From contig NZ_JOIU01000011.1 of NCBI RefSeq assembly GCF_000720135.1, forward strand, positions 310,001 to 374,000: a stretch of DNA of 64,000 bases, given 5' to 3'. The notes under the pieces are model-generated. The model was not told the origin of the DNA, made no database searches, and saw only the letters and a list, made by a program, of their open reading frames with translations. This document shows, piece after piece, positions 53,973-62,019 of this stretch. Both the position numbers and the translations under genes were made by a program. The stretch is from Streptomyces sp. NRRL S-1022. GTDB lineage: Bacteria > Actinomycetota > Actinomycetes > Streptomycetales > Streptomycetaceae. Position 1 is the stretch's first letter, and each line of letters opens with the position of its first letter.

Positions 53973-55224
53973 GGCCCCCGCCCCCGTGCTGCCGGAACAG
54001 GTGCTGACCGCGGCGCCCGCCCCGGCCTACGTCTACGACCTGGCGGCCGTCCGCCGCAACCACGCCCTGCTGCGGGACGCGTTGCCACCGGAGAGCGGTC
54101 TGTACTACTCGCTCAAGGCCAACCCGCACCCCCTGCTCCTGGCGGAGCTGCGCCGGTGCGGTGCCCGCGCCGAGGTCTGCTCCACCGGTGAGCTGCGCGC
54201 CGCCCTCGATGCGGGCTGGCCGGCCGGGGAGATCCTCTACACCGGACCCGGCAAACGCGACGCGGAACTGGCCGAGGCCCTCGACCGGGGAGTCCTCCTC
54301 TTCTCGGCGGACACCCCGCACGCGCTGGACCAGTTGGACCGTCTCGCGGGGGAACGGGGGGTGTGGGCACGGGCGTTGCTGCGGGTCAACGACGACCAGC
54401 CCGTTCCCGGGCAGGGACTGGCGATGACCGGTGTGCCGTCCCAGTTCGGCGCGGACACCACCTGGATCCTCGCCGAGCCGGAACGCTTCGGCCGGCGCGC
54501 CCACACCGAGGTGGTGGGACTGCACCTGTACATGGGGACGAACCTGACGCACGCCGACGACCTGCTGGGGCAGTTCACCCGGTCGGTGCGCACGGCCCGC
54601 CGCCTCACCGAGGCCCTGGCACCGCACGGCATGCGGCTCGACGTCCTGGACCTGGGCGGCGGTTTCGGCGCCCCGTTCGCCTCGGCCGGCGACACCGTGG
54701 ACCTGTCGGCGCTGCGGCCGCGGCTGACGGCCCTGCTCGACGCGGAGGTGCCGGGCCGGCGCACCGGTGCGACGGAGGTGGTGTTCGAGTCCGGCCGCTA
54801 TCTCGTCGGTACCGCCGGAACCCTCGTCACCTCGGTGCTCGACGTCAAGCGCTCGCACGGCCGGGACGTCGTCGTCCTGGAGTCCGGGATCAACCACCTG
54901 GGCGGGATGTCGGGACTGCGCCGGCTGCCGCCGTTGCAGCCGCACCTCGTCGCCGACCCGGCGACCGACCGCGGCGGCTCGCTCAGCGCCCTGGTCACCG
55001 GGCCGCTGTGCACCCCGCTGGACGTGTGGTCCCGCAGCGCCGACCTGCCCGCGCTCCGGCCCGGAGACCGGGTCGCCGTCCCCAACACCGGGGCGTACGG
55101 CCTGTACGCCAGCCTCGTCGCCTTCCTCGGGCATCCGCTGCCGGCGGAGGTCGTCCACGACAGCGAACGGCCCCGGCAGGCGCCGCACATCAGCCACCTG
55201 ACCCTGACCCGCACCGCCGACTGA
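53962..55224 (+). CDS. Type III PLP-dependent decarboxylase (DAPDC/ODC fold, BtrK-like)
   Basis: The 420-residue protein has the PLP lysine Lys52 in YYSLKANPHP, GLHLYMGTNL (His188), LDLGGGFGAPF, the phosphate-binding ESGRYLVGTAG, and GPLCTPLDVW with the catalytic Cys350 and Asp354. This is the alanine-racemase-fold decarboxylase family that includes diaminopimelate, ornithine and the carrier-bound-substrate decarboxylase BtrK. Lying between an AMP ligase and an ACP, it most likely decarboxylates an amino acid tethered to the ACP. Free lysine or ornithine is the alternative. Confidence 0.88.
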   Translation: MPVEAPAPVLPEQVLTAAPAPAYVYDLAAVRRNHALLRDALPPESGLYYSLKANPHPLLLAELRRCGARAEVCSTGELRAALDAGWPAGEILYTGPGKRDAELAEALDRGVLLFSADTPHALDQLDRLAGERGVWARALLRVNDDQPVPGQGLAMTGVPSQFGADTTWILAEPERFGRRAHTEVVGLHLYMGTNLTHADDLLGQFTRSVRTARRLTEALAPHGMRLDVLDLGGGFGAPFASAGDTVDLSALRPRLTALLDAEVPGRRTGATEVVFESGRYLVGTAGTLVTSVLDVKRSHGRDVVVLESGINHLGGMSGLRRLPPLQPHLVADPATDRGGSLSALVTGPLCTPLDVWSRSADLPALRPGDRVAVPNTGAYGLYASLVAFLGHPLPAEVVHDSERPRQAPHISHLTLTRTAD

Positions 55225-55234
55225 GGAGCACAGC

Positions 55235-55510
55235 ATGGACCAGCGTTTCATCGACGTACTCACCCCCTACCTCAGGTTCCACAACGGCGAGCCGATCGGC
55301 CCCGAATCCGACCTGCGGGCCCTGGGCCTCGACTCCATGCAGGCCATCGAGGTGCTGTTCGCCATCGAGGACGCCTTCGGGGTGGCCCTGCCGGACGACG
55401 CGATGAACGACACGACCTTCGCGACGGCCGGGAACCTCTGGAAGGAAGTGCAGGCGGCGCTCACCGCCCAGGACAACGGCCCCGGCGAGGTCTCGGTGAG
55501 CGCCGCATGA
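55235..55510 (+). CDS. Free acyl carrier protein
   Basis: The 91-residue protein has the phosphopantetheine motif LRALGLDSMQAIEVLFAIED, with Ser34 as the attachment site, and the usual four-helix ACP length. It starts 10 bp after the decarboxylase, with an AGGAG site, and its stop overlaps the next gene by ATGA. It is the probable scaffold for the decarboxylase and the two flavoproteins. The PPTase encoded at 57907 would activate it. Confidence 0.92.
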   Translation: MDQRFIDVLTPYLRFHNGEPIGPESDLRALGLDSMQAIEVLFAIEDAFGVALPDDAMNDTTFATAGNLWKEVQAALTAQDNGPGEVSVSAA

Positions 55511-56742
55511 CCACCTCGCTGCTCACGGGCCCCGGCGCCGGGCCCGACGCCGAGACCGGCACGGACACCGTGTCCGCGCGCGCCCGGCGCCGGCACCGCT
55601 TCGCCGAGCCCGCCGCACGCGTCGCGGCCGTCGCCGCCGAACACGCGGCACGGGCCGACGCGGAGTCCGCCTTCCCCTCGGAGGCACTGGCCGAGCTGCG
55701 CCGCACCGGGCTGCTCGGGCTGATGGTGCCCGCCGCCCACGGCGGGCTCGGCGGCGACATCGCCGACATGGTGCAGGTGAGTACGGACCTCGGCCGCGCC
55801 GACATGTCCGTCGCCATGATCTTCGCCATGCACTGCCAGCAGGTGGCCGCGATCGTGCGGTACGCCCGCCCGGCCCTGCGCGACCGGCTGCTGCCGGAGA
55901 TCGCCGCCGGCCGGCGCTACCTGGCGTCGGTGACCACCGAGGCGGCGACCGGCGGCCACCTGCTGAGCGCCCAGTCCCCGCTGGCGGCCTCGGACGGCGT
56001 GCTCGAAGTCGACCGCTTCGCCCCGATCGTCACCGGCGGTGCCCACGCCGACGGCTTCCTGATCACCATGCTCGCCCCCGACGCGGCTTCCCCGGCGCAG
56101 GTCAGCCTCGTCTACGCCGACCGCGAGGAGCTGGACGTCGCCGTGCAGGGCGACTGGCAGGCCCTGGGCATGCGTGCCAGCCACAGCCTGCCGCTGCGGC
56201 TGACGGGCCGGGTGCCCGAGGACCGGGTCATCGGCGAGGCGGGTGACTTCAGGACGGTCATGACCTCGACCTTCGCCCCGATGGCCCACCTCGGCTGGTC
56301 CGCGGCCTGGCTCGGCACCGCCGCCGGTGCCCTGTCCCGGGTGCTGCACCTGCTGCGCTCACCGGCCGGCCGGGCCCGGACGGACCTGCGGTCGGAACTG
56401 CTGCTCGGCAGGCTGTCCCAGGCCCGCCGCCGGCTGGACCAGGTGCACGCGCTGCTGACCCAGACGCGGACGACGGTCGAGCAGGCCGAGGACCTCAGTC
56501 GGCCCGCGGTGCAGTTGCAGCTGAACGCCCTGAAGATCACCGCCTCGGAGGAGTGCCGCCGGGCCGTGGACGACCTGGTCGAAGCGGTCGGTATGCGCCA
56601 CGGCTACCTGAAGAACTCCCCCACGCGGCTCGAACAGGCCCTGCGGGACCTGCGCTCGGCGTCCCTGAACTACCACAACGACCGACTGCACCTGGCCGAC
56701 GGCAAACTCGCCCTCCTGGACCCGGAGGTGACCTTTGCCTGA
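55507..56742 (+). CDS. Acyl-CoA dehydrogenase-fold flavoprotein 1
   Basis: The 411-residue protein has the acyl-CoA dehydrogenase N-terminal helices (FPSEALAELRRTGLLGLMVP), the FAD-contact region around LASVTTEAATGGH, and a C-terminal helical bundle (EECRRAVDDLVEAVGMRHGY). The end, LRDLRSASLNYHNDRLHLADG, has no Glu in the YEGT-type position of normal dehydrogenases. Members of this fold with that change include FMN/FAD-dependent N-hydroxylases that work with a flavin reductase, such as the one at 60134. Carrier-bound dehydrogenation is the alternative. Confidence 0.85.
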   Translation: MTTSLLTGPGAGPDAETGTDTVSARARRRHRFAEPAARVAAVAAEHAARADAESAFPSEALAELRRTGLLGLMVPAAHGGLGGDIADMVQVSTDLGRADMSVAMIFAMHCQQVAAIVRYARPALRDRLLPEIAAGRRYLASVTTEAATGGHLLSAQSPLAASDGVLEVDRFAPIVTGGAHADGFLITMLAPDAASPAQVSLVYADREELDVAVQGDWQALGMRASHSLPLRLTGRVPEDRVIGEAGDFRTVMTSTFAPMAHLGWSAAWLGTAAGALSRVLHLLRSPAGRARTDLRSELLLGRLSQARRRLDQVHALLTQTRTTVEQAEDLSRPAVQLQLNALKITASEECRRAVDDLVEAVGMRHGYLKNSPTRLEQALRDLRSASLNYHNDRLHLADGKLALLDPEVTFA

Positions 56743-57910
56743 GCAGGCCGTCCTCCGCCCGCCCGGCCGGCACCACACGCGCCGCGATCCCGGGGACGAC
56801 GGATTCCGTGCCGCCCTGGCCCGGGCCCTCGGCGAGGTCCCCGCCGACGGTGACGCCCGCGCGGTGTGGCGGGCCCTCGGCGACCACGGCGTGCTGCGCG
56901 GCCTGTACCGGCACGCGGACACGGGCGGCGCGACCGCCGACCCGGCCCGGCTCGGCGCGCTGCTGCACGCCGTGGACGAGCGGGCGGACAACGGTGTCAC
57001 GCTGACCGTGCTCGTCCAGGCGGCCAGCGCCCTGCCGCTGCTGACCGCCGGCACCACCGACGCCTGCGCCGGGCTGCGCGAGCGGGTGCTGGACGGGCGG
57101 GTGACCCTGGCGCTGGCCGCGACCGACTCCGCCGCCCCGGGTTCCGAACTCACCGCGCTGGGCACCGAGGTGCGGTGGGACGAACGGACACTGCACCTGA
57201 ACGGGGGCAAACGGTGGGTCTCCGGAGCGGGTTCGGCCGACCACTTCCTGGTGCTGGCCCGGCACCGGCCCGGACGGCACTTCACGAGCTTCACGTGGGT
57301 CCTCGTACCGGCCGCGGCCGCCGGGGTGCGGATCGAGCCCGTCGACACCGGAGGGCTGCTGGCCTCCGCTGCCCTCGGGCACGTCCGTCTCGACGACGTC
57401 CGGCTCGACGTGGACCACCTGATCGGCCGGCCGGGCCGGGCGATGGCCTCCTTCGCCCGGCACATGGCCACCGAACGGCTCGCCGGCGCCCAGTGGGCGG
57501 TGGCCCTGCTGCGGCGCACCCTGACCGCCACCCGCCGGCACCTGACGGCCCGTCCGGCCGGGGAGGGAACGCTGTGGGACAACGCCGCGATCCGGCAGGA
57601 CTTCGCCGCCTGCCTGGTACGGACGGAACAGCTGCGCGCCCTGGTGGAGACGACCGTCCGGACAGCCGGCGGCACACCCGGCATGAGCGCCGCCGCGCTG
57701 CTGAAGGCGGCCGTGGGCCAGACCGCCGACGACGTCCTCGGCCGCTGCGCCCAGTTGCAGGGCGCGGACGGGATGACCGCCGGCGGCGCGCACCACGTCC
57801 GGGCGGAGGCAGCCGTCCTGGGCCTGGGCGGCGGGGCCACCGAACTGATGCTGGCACACGTCGCCGACGCGGCGGACGTGCTGCTCGACGACCTCCGGCC
57901 GGTCCCGTGA
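56735..57910 (+). CDS. Acyl-CoA dehydrogenase-fold flavoprotein 2
   Basis: The TTG at 56735 follows GGAGGTGACC and overlaps the previous gene by 8 bp. The 391-residue protein has LALAATDSAAPGSELTALGT (flavin-contact loop), LNGGKRWVSGAGSADHFLVL and a C-terminal LQGADGMTAGGAHHVRAEAA then LGGGATELML. The Glu of the normal YEGT motif is replaced by Gly (GGGAT). Both flavoproteins are therefore unusual and may form a heteromeric pair. Pairing of two ACAD-like proteins with one ACP suggests oxidation of a tethered acyl or aminoacyl chain. Confidence 0.83.
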   Translation: MPEQAVLRPPGRHHTRRDPGDDGFRAALARALGEVPADGDARAVWRALGDHGVLRGLYRHADTGGATADPARLGALLHAVDERADNGVTLTVLVQAASALPLLTAGTTDACAGLRERVLDGRVTLALAATDSAAPGSELTALGTEVRWDERTLHLNGGKRWVSGAGSADHFLVLARHRPGRHFTSFTWVLVPAAAAGVRIEPVDTGGLLASAALGHVRLDDVRLDVDHLIGRPGRAMASFARHMATERLAGAQWAVALLRRTLTATRRHLTARPAGEGTLWDNAAIRQDFAACLVRTEQLRALVETTVRTAGGTPGMSAAALLKAAVGQTADDVLGRCAQLQGADGMTAGGAHHVRAEAAVLGLGGGATELMLAHVADAADVLLDDLRPVP

Positions 57911-58593
57911 CGGTACTCAGCCCCGCCCCGGACGTCTGGGTCCTCGTCGGCCCCCGGCAGCGCTGGACCGGCCTGCGACCGGCACCGGCGGACCACGCGG
58001 CGGCGGACGGGCTGCCGCCGGCGCGGGCCGCGGAACGGCTGGCCGGCCGGGCGGCCCTGCGGGAACTGCTGCGCCTCGCGCGGCCGGAACTCGCCGACGC
58101 CCCCGTCGTCACCGACCCGCGCGGCAAGCCCTGGCTGGCCGGCCACCCGGAGGCGGGCATCAGCGTCTCCCACGACGCCGGGACGGTCGCCGCGGCGCTC
58201 GCCCTGCACGGACCGGTGGGCGTGGACGTGCAGCACGCCCCCCGTTCGGCGGCCCCCGGCATGGTGCGCCGCTGCCTGGGCCGGCACGCGCCCGCCCTGG
58301 ACCGGCTGCGGCCCGCACAGCGGGCCCGCGAACTGGCCTGGGTGTGGAGCGCGCAGGAAGCCTGCGTGAAGGCCGCCGGCAGCGGTCTGGCCGGCCGGCC
58401 CTGGACCATCGACGTGCCAGCCGGCCGCACCCGGGGCCGATGGCGCGAATACCGGTGGGTCAGCTTCCGCGGTCAGTCGGACACGCCTCTCAGCTGTGCG
58501 TTCTTGGACCCGGTCGCCCCCGGCACGACGCCACCCGCCCCGCTCTCCCCCGGCCCGCCGTCGGCCGGCGCCCCCCACGTACCGAAAGGATGA
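57907..58593 (+). CDS. 4'-phosphopantetheinyl transferase (Sfp type)
   Basis: The 228-residue protein has the Sfp motifs GKPWLAGHPEAGISVSHDAG, PVGVDVQHAPR (the magnesium-binding Asp in GVDV) and WVWSAQEACVKAAGSGLAGR (the W-x-x-K/Q-E-A...K-A block). It attaches phosphopantetheine from CoA to carrier proteins. It is coupled by GTGA to the flavoprotein before it and by ATGA to the adenylation gene after it. Its dedicated substrates should be the ACP at 55235 and the carrier domain at 52080-52310. Confidence 0.9.
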   Translation: MTVLSPAPDVWVLVGPRQRWTGLRPAPADHAAADGLPPARAAERLAGRAALRELLRLARPELADAPVVTDPRGKPWLAGHPEAGISVSHDAGTVAAALALHGPVGVDVQHAPRSAAPGMVRRCLGRHAPALDRLRPAQRARELAWVWSAQEACVKAAGSGLAGRPWTIDVPAGRTRGRWREYRWVSFRGQSDTPLSCAFLDPVAPGTTPPAPLSPGPPSAGAPHVPKG

Positions 58594-60137
58594 CCGTGCA
58601 CGCAACGCTGTACGACTGGTTCGAGGCGAGTGCGGCCCGCTACGGCGACCACCCCGCGCTGGAGGTGGGCGGCGACCGCCTGACCTACCGGGAACTGCGG
58701 GACCTCGCCGGGCGGATCGCCGGCTCCCTCGTCGCCGCGCAGGGCTCCGTACCCCGTACCGCCGGGCTCGCGGCGACCCGGAGTGTCCGCTGCTATGCCG
58801 CCTACCTCGCGCTGCAGCGGCTCGGCACGGCGGTCGTACCGCTCGCGCCCGCCGCGCCGCGTGAGCGCAACACCCGTATCGCCGCGGCCGCGGGCCTCGA
58901 CGTCCTGCTCACCAACGACCCCTCGGTGCGGGCCGGCGACGTCCCGTCCTTCCCGCTGGACCGGGTGGGCCCCGCCGCGGGCCCGGCCGAACCGCCCCGC
59001 GGCGACCCGCACCCGTGGGACACCGCCTACGTCCTGTTCACGTCCGGCTCGACGGGGGTCCCCAAGGGCGTCCCCATCACCCACCGCAACGTGAGCGCCT
59101 ACCTCGCCCACGTACTGGAGCAGTACGCCCCGCAACCGGGCAGCCGGCTGTCGCAGACGTTCGACCTCACCTTCGACCTGTCGGTGTTCGACATGTTCGC
59201 CGCCTGGGCCGGCGGCGCCACCCTGGTCGTCCCCACCCAGCAGGACCTGTTCGCGCCCGTCCGCTGGGCGGCCGACCGCCGGCTCACCCACTGGTTCTCG
59301 GTGCCGTCCCTGGTCTCCTACGCCAAGCGCATGCGCAGTCTGCGCCCCGGGGCCCTGCCCGACCTGCGCTGGAGCCTGTTCTGCGGGGAGCCGCTCACCC
59401 TCCAGCAGGCCGAGGCGTGGGCCACCGCCGCCCCCGGCAGCACCGTGGCCAACCTGTACGGGCCCACCGAACTGACCATCAGCTGCGCGGCCTACGTCCA
59501 CCCGCGCGACCCGGCGGCCCGGCCGGCCACCGCCAACGGCACCGTGCCGATCGGCACCGTCCACCCCGCCCTCGAACACCTGGTGGTGGACGAGTCCGGC
59601 CGGCCGGCCACGACCGGCGAACTGCTCGTACGGGGCCCTCAGCGCTTCCCCGGTTACCTGGACCCCGCCGACGACACCGGCCGCTTCGCCTCCTTCACCG
59701 GTGACCGCGCCGTCCCCCTGGCCGCCGCGGAGCGGCCCGGCGAGGAGCACTGGTACCGCACGGGCGACCGGGTGACGCTGACCGGGGGGAACCTCGTGCA
59801 CCTCGGCCGGCTGGACCAGCAGGTCAAGGTGCGCGGTTACCGGGTGGAACTCGGCGAGGTGGAAGCCGCGCTGCGCGGGCAGCCCGGGGTCCACGACGCC
59901 GTCGCGGTCACCGTGGAGGGGCCGGGCGGCGACCTCGTGATCGAAGCGGTGTGCACGGGCACCGCGTCCCCCGACGACCTCGTGCGCGCCCTGCACGCGG
60001 AACTGCCCGCCTACATGGTCCCCCGCGGCGTCACGCTCTGGGACGAGCTGCCGCTCAACGCCAACGGCAAGATCGACCGACGGGCGGTCACCTCCCGCCT
60101 CACCGCACGGCCCCACCAGGAGGCGAGCCGCCGATGA
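58590..60137 (+). CDS. Stand-alone amino-acid adenylating enzyme
   Basis: The 515-residue protein carries the NRPS A-domain core motifs: VLFTSGSTGVPKGVPITHRN (A3), TFDLTFDLSVFDMF (A4 with the Asp that holds the amino group), NLYGPTELTI (A5), YRTGDRV and GRLDQQVKVRGYRVELGEVE (A7-A8) and PLNANGKIDRRA (A10 Lys). No condensation or carrier domain is fused. The HWFSVPSLVS and LRWSLFCGEPLTLQQAEAW strings recall prolyl- or beta-amino-acid-type stand-alone ligases. It should load an amino acid on the free ACP or on the fused carrier. The substrate is not predicted. Confidence 0.9.
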   Translation: MTVHATLYDWFEASAARYGDHPALEVGGDRLTYRELRDLAGRIAGSLVAAQGSVPRTAGLAATRSVRCYAAYLALQRLGTAVVPLAPAAPRERNTRIAAAAGLDVLLTNDPSVRAGDVPSFPLDRVGPAAGPAEPPRGDPHPWDTAYVLFTSGSTGVPKGVPITHRNVSAYLAHVLEQYAPQPGSRLSQTFDLTFDLSVFDMFAAWAGGATLVVPTQQDLFAPVRWAADRRLTHWFSVPSLVSYAKRMRSLRPGALPDLRWSLFCGEPLTLQQAEAWATAAPGSTVANLYGPTELTISCAAYVHPRDPAARPATANGTVPIGTVHPALEHLVVDESGRPATTGELLVRGPQRFPGYLDPADDTGRFASFTGDRAVPLAAAERPGEEHWYRTGDRVTLTGGNLVHLGRLDQQVKVRGYRVELGEVEAALRGQPGVHDAVAVTVEGPGGDLVIEAVCTGTASPDDLVRALHAELPAYMVPRGVTLWDELPLNANGKIDRRAVTSRLTARPHQEASRR

Positions 60138-60694
60138 CCATCCGCACCACTCACCCGGCCCCGCCCGCACCGGTCCACCCCACCGTGCGGCCGGCGCCCG
60201 GTCCCGGGCCGGCCGGCACCGGGCCCGTCGCGTCCGACGACTACCGGGACGCCATCTCGCTCCTGCCCACGGGCGTCTCGGTCGTCACGGCCGTGCGGTC
60301 GGGTGCTCCGGCCGGCTGCACGGCGAACGCCGTCATGTCGCTGTCGCTGGATCCCCCGAGCCTGCTCGTGTCCCTGACCACCGGCAGCCGTACCCTCGCC
60401 GCGGTCACGGAGGCGGGGACCTTCGCCGTCAACGTGCTGGCGTGGCCCGACCGGCACCTGGCCCAGCGCTTCGCCACCGCCGCACCGCACGAACGCTTCG
60501 AGGGCGTCACCTGGTCCCTCGCCCACGGAGCCCCCGTACTGACCCGGTCCGCCCTGACCGCGGTGTGCGAGGTCAGCGAGGCGGTTCCCCTCCTCGACCA
60601 CACGATCGTGGCCGGCACCGTGACCTGGCTGCGCACCGAGGACACCGAGCCCACCGTGCTGTACCGCCACCGGCAGCACGTCCTGCGCCCATGA
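60134..60694 (+). CDS. Flavin reductase (FMN reductase-like)
   Basis: The 186-residue protein, after a Pro-rich N-terminus of about 30 residues, has the flavin-reductase fold: YRDAISLLPTGVSVVTAV, CTANAVMSLSLDPPSLLVSL, TFAVNVLAWPD and LDHTIVAGTVTWL, with a final LYRHRQH. It would supply reduced FMN or FAD. The only candidate users in the operon are the two ACAD-fold proteins, so a two-component oxygenase is plausible. It is ATGA-coupled on both sides. Confidence 0.9.
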   Translation: MTIRTTHPAPPAPVHPTVRPAPGPGPAGTGPVASDDYRDAISLLPTGVSVVTAVRSGAPAGCTANAVMSLSLDPPSLLVSLTTGSRTLAAVTEAGTFAVNVLAWPDRHLAQRFATAAPHERFEGVTWSLAHGAPVLTRSALTAVCEVSEAVPLLDHTIVAGTVTWLRTEDTEPTVLYRHRQHVLRP

Positions 60695-62019
60695 CCGGCG
60701 CCACCGACTGCGCACCGCGCACCGGCGGCCCCCCGGCACTGCCCGTCTACCTCACGGCCGCCGCCCTGGCCCGCACGGCCGACGAGGGAGCCCGGGTCGC
60801 GCTCGTCATGCTGGCCGCACAGCGTGCCGACAGCCCGGCGCTGGGCGGCGCGCTGGTGGCCGCGCTGATGGTGCCGCACGTCGCGGCGGCGCCGGTGGCC
60901 GGGGCCCTGGCCGACTCGGTGCGACGGCGCCGCCTCTTCCACGGCGGCGGGGTCGCCCTGTACGGCATCGCGCTCGCCGCGCTCGCCGCCCTGGTGGGCA
61001 GGACCGGCGACCTCGTGGTGCTCGTGCTGGCCGCCGCCGCGGGATGCGTCGCCCCCCTGCTCACCGGTGGACTGACCAGCCTGCTCGGGGAGTTGCTGCC
61101 CAAGGACCGGCTCACCCGGGCGTTCAGCGCGGATGCCGTCTCCTACAACCTGGCCGGCATCTGCGGGCCCGCTGCCGCCGCCGCGCTGGGTACGGCGACG
61201 GGTGCCGGCCTCGCCCTGGCCGTACTGGGAGCCGGCGCGACGGCGGGCGGCCTGCTGCTGTTCTCGCTGCGGCTGCGCCCCAGGTCCGGGACGCGGGCGC
61301 GCGGGGGCCGGCCGCGGCCCGCCGACCTGCTGAGCGGGGCGGCCGTACTCGTCCGTGACCGCCCGCTCCGGTCGGTCACCTGGGCGAGCAGCGTGGGGCA
61401 GCTCGGTGTCGGGGCGCTGCCCGTCGTGAGCGTGCTGCTCGCCCGCCGGTACGACGCTCCCTGGGCGACGGGCGGCCTGATGACCGCGTTCGCCATGGGC
61501 GCCCTGGCCGGCTCACTGGGCTACGCCTACCGCCCCGTGGGTGCGGAACGGCCGGAGCGGGTGGTCCTGTGGGGCCTTCTGGGTACGGCCGTCCCCCTCG
61601 CGGCCGTGCCCTGGTCGGGCCATGTCCTGGTGGCCACGGTGCTGTTCGCCGCCGCCGGGTTCTGTACCGGCCCGCTGTTCAGCGCGCTGCTGGCCAGCCG
61701 CGAACGGTACGCGCCCGCGGCCGCCCGCACCCAGGTCTTCACTCTCGGCGCCGGGCTCAAGAGCACGTTCGCCGCGGCCGGGGCCGCCGCGGCCGGCGCG
61801 CTCAGCGGCCTGGGAGCCGCTCCGCTGGTGCTGGGCACCGCCGCCTGTCAGGTGGCCGCCGCGGCGGTGGGCCGTCTCCTGCTGACCAGCCGCCGTACCC
61901 GGGGCGACCGCCCGGCACCCGTTCCGGCCCGGAACGCTCCCTCCGGCCCCGCCGGCGCCCCGCCCGACACCGTCCCATCGGACACCCCTTCGGACTCCTC
62001 GGAGAAAGGCCACTCGTGA
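60691..62019 (+). CDS. MFS transporter
   Basis: The 442-residue protein has about 12 membrane helices and the MFS layout: AALARTADEGARVALVML at the start, PVAGALADSVRRRRLF (motif A), LTSLLGELLPKDRLTRAFSA, then a central basic loop (LRLRPRSGTRARGGRPRP) and a second half. It resembles the Streptomyces-type exporters found in antibiotic clusters and should export the pathway product. The last 40 residues are Pro/Ser-rich and cytosolic. It is ATGA-coupled to the flavin reductase and GTGA-coupled to the glycosyltransferase. Confidence 0.88.
   Translation: MTGATDCAPRTGGPPALPVYLTAAALARTADEGARVALVMLAAQRADSPALGGALVAALMVPHVAAAPVAGALADSVRRRRLFHGGGVALYGIALAALAALVGRTGDLVVLVLAAAAGCVAPLLTGGLTSLLGELLPKDRLTRAFSADAVSYNLAGICGPAAAAALGTATGAGLALAVLGAGATAGGLLLFSLRLRPRSGTRARGGRPRPADLLSGAAVLVRDRPLRSVTWASSVGQLGVGALPVVSVLLARRYDAPWATGGLMTAFAMGALAGSLGYAYRPVGAERPERVVLWGLLGTAVPLAAVPWSGHVLVATVLFAAAGFCTGPLFSALLASRERYAPAAARTQVFTLGAGLKSTFAAAGAAAAGALSGLGAAPLVLGTAACQVAAAAVGRLLLTSRRTRGDRPAPVPARNAPSGPAGAPPDTVPSDTPSDSSEKGHS

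Noticed and set aside
58590..60137. Idea that the adenylation gene is part of a classical NRPS
   Set aside because: No condensation, fused carrier or termination domain exists in the window; it is a stand-alone ligase.
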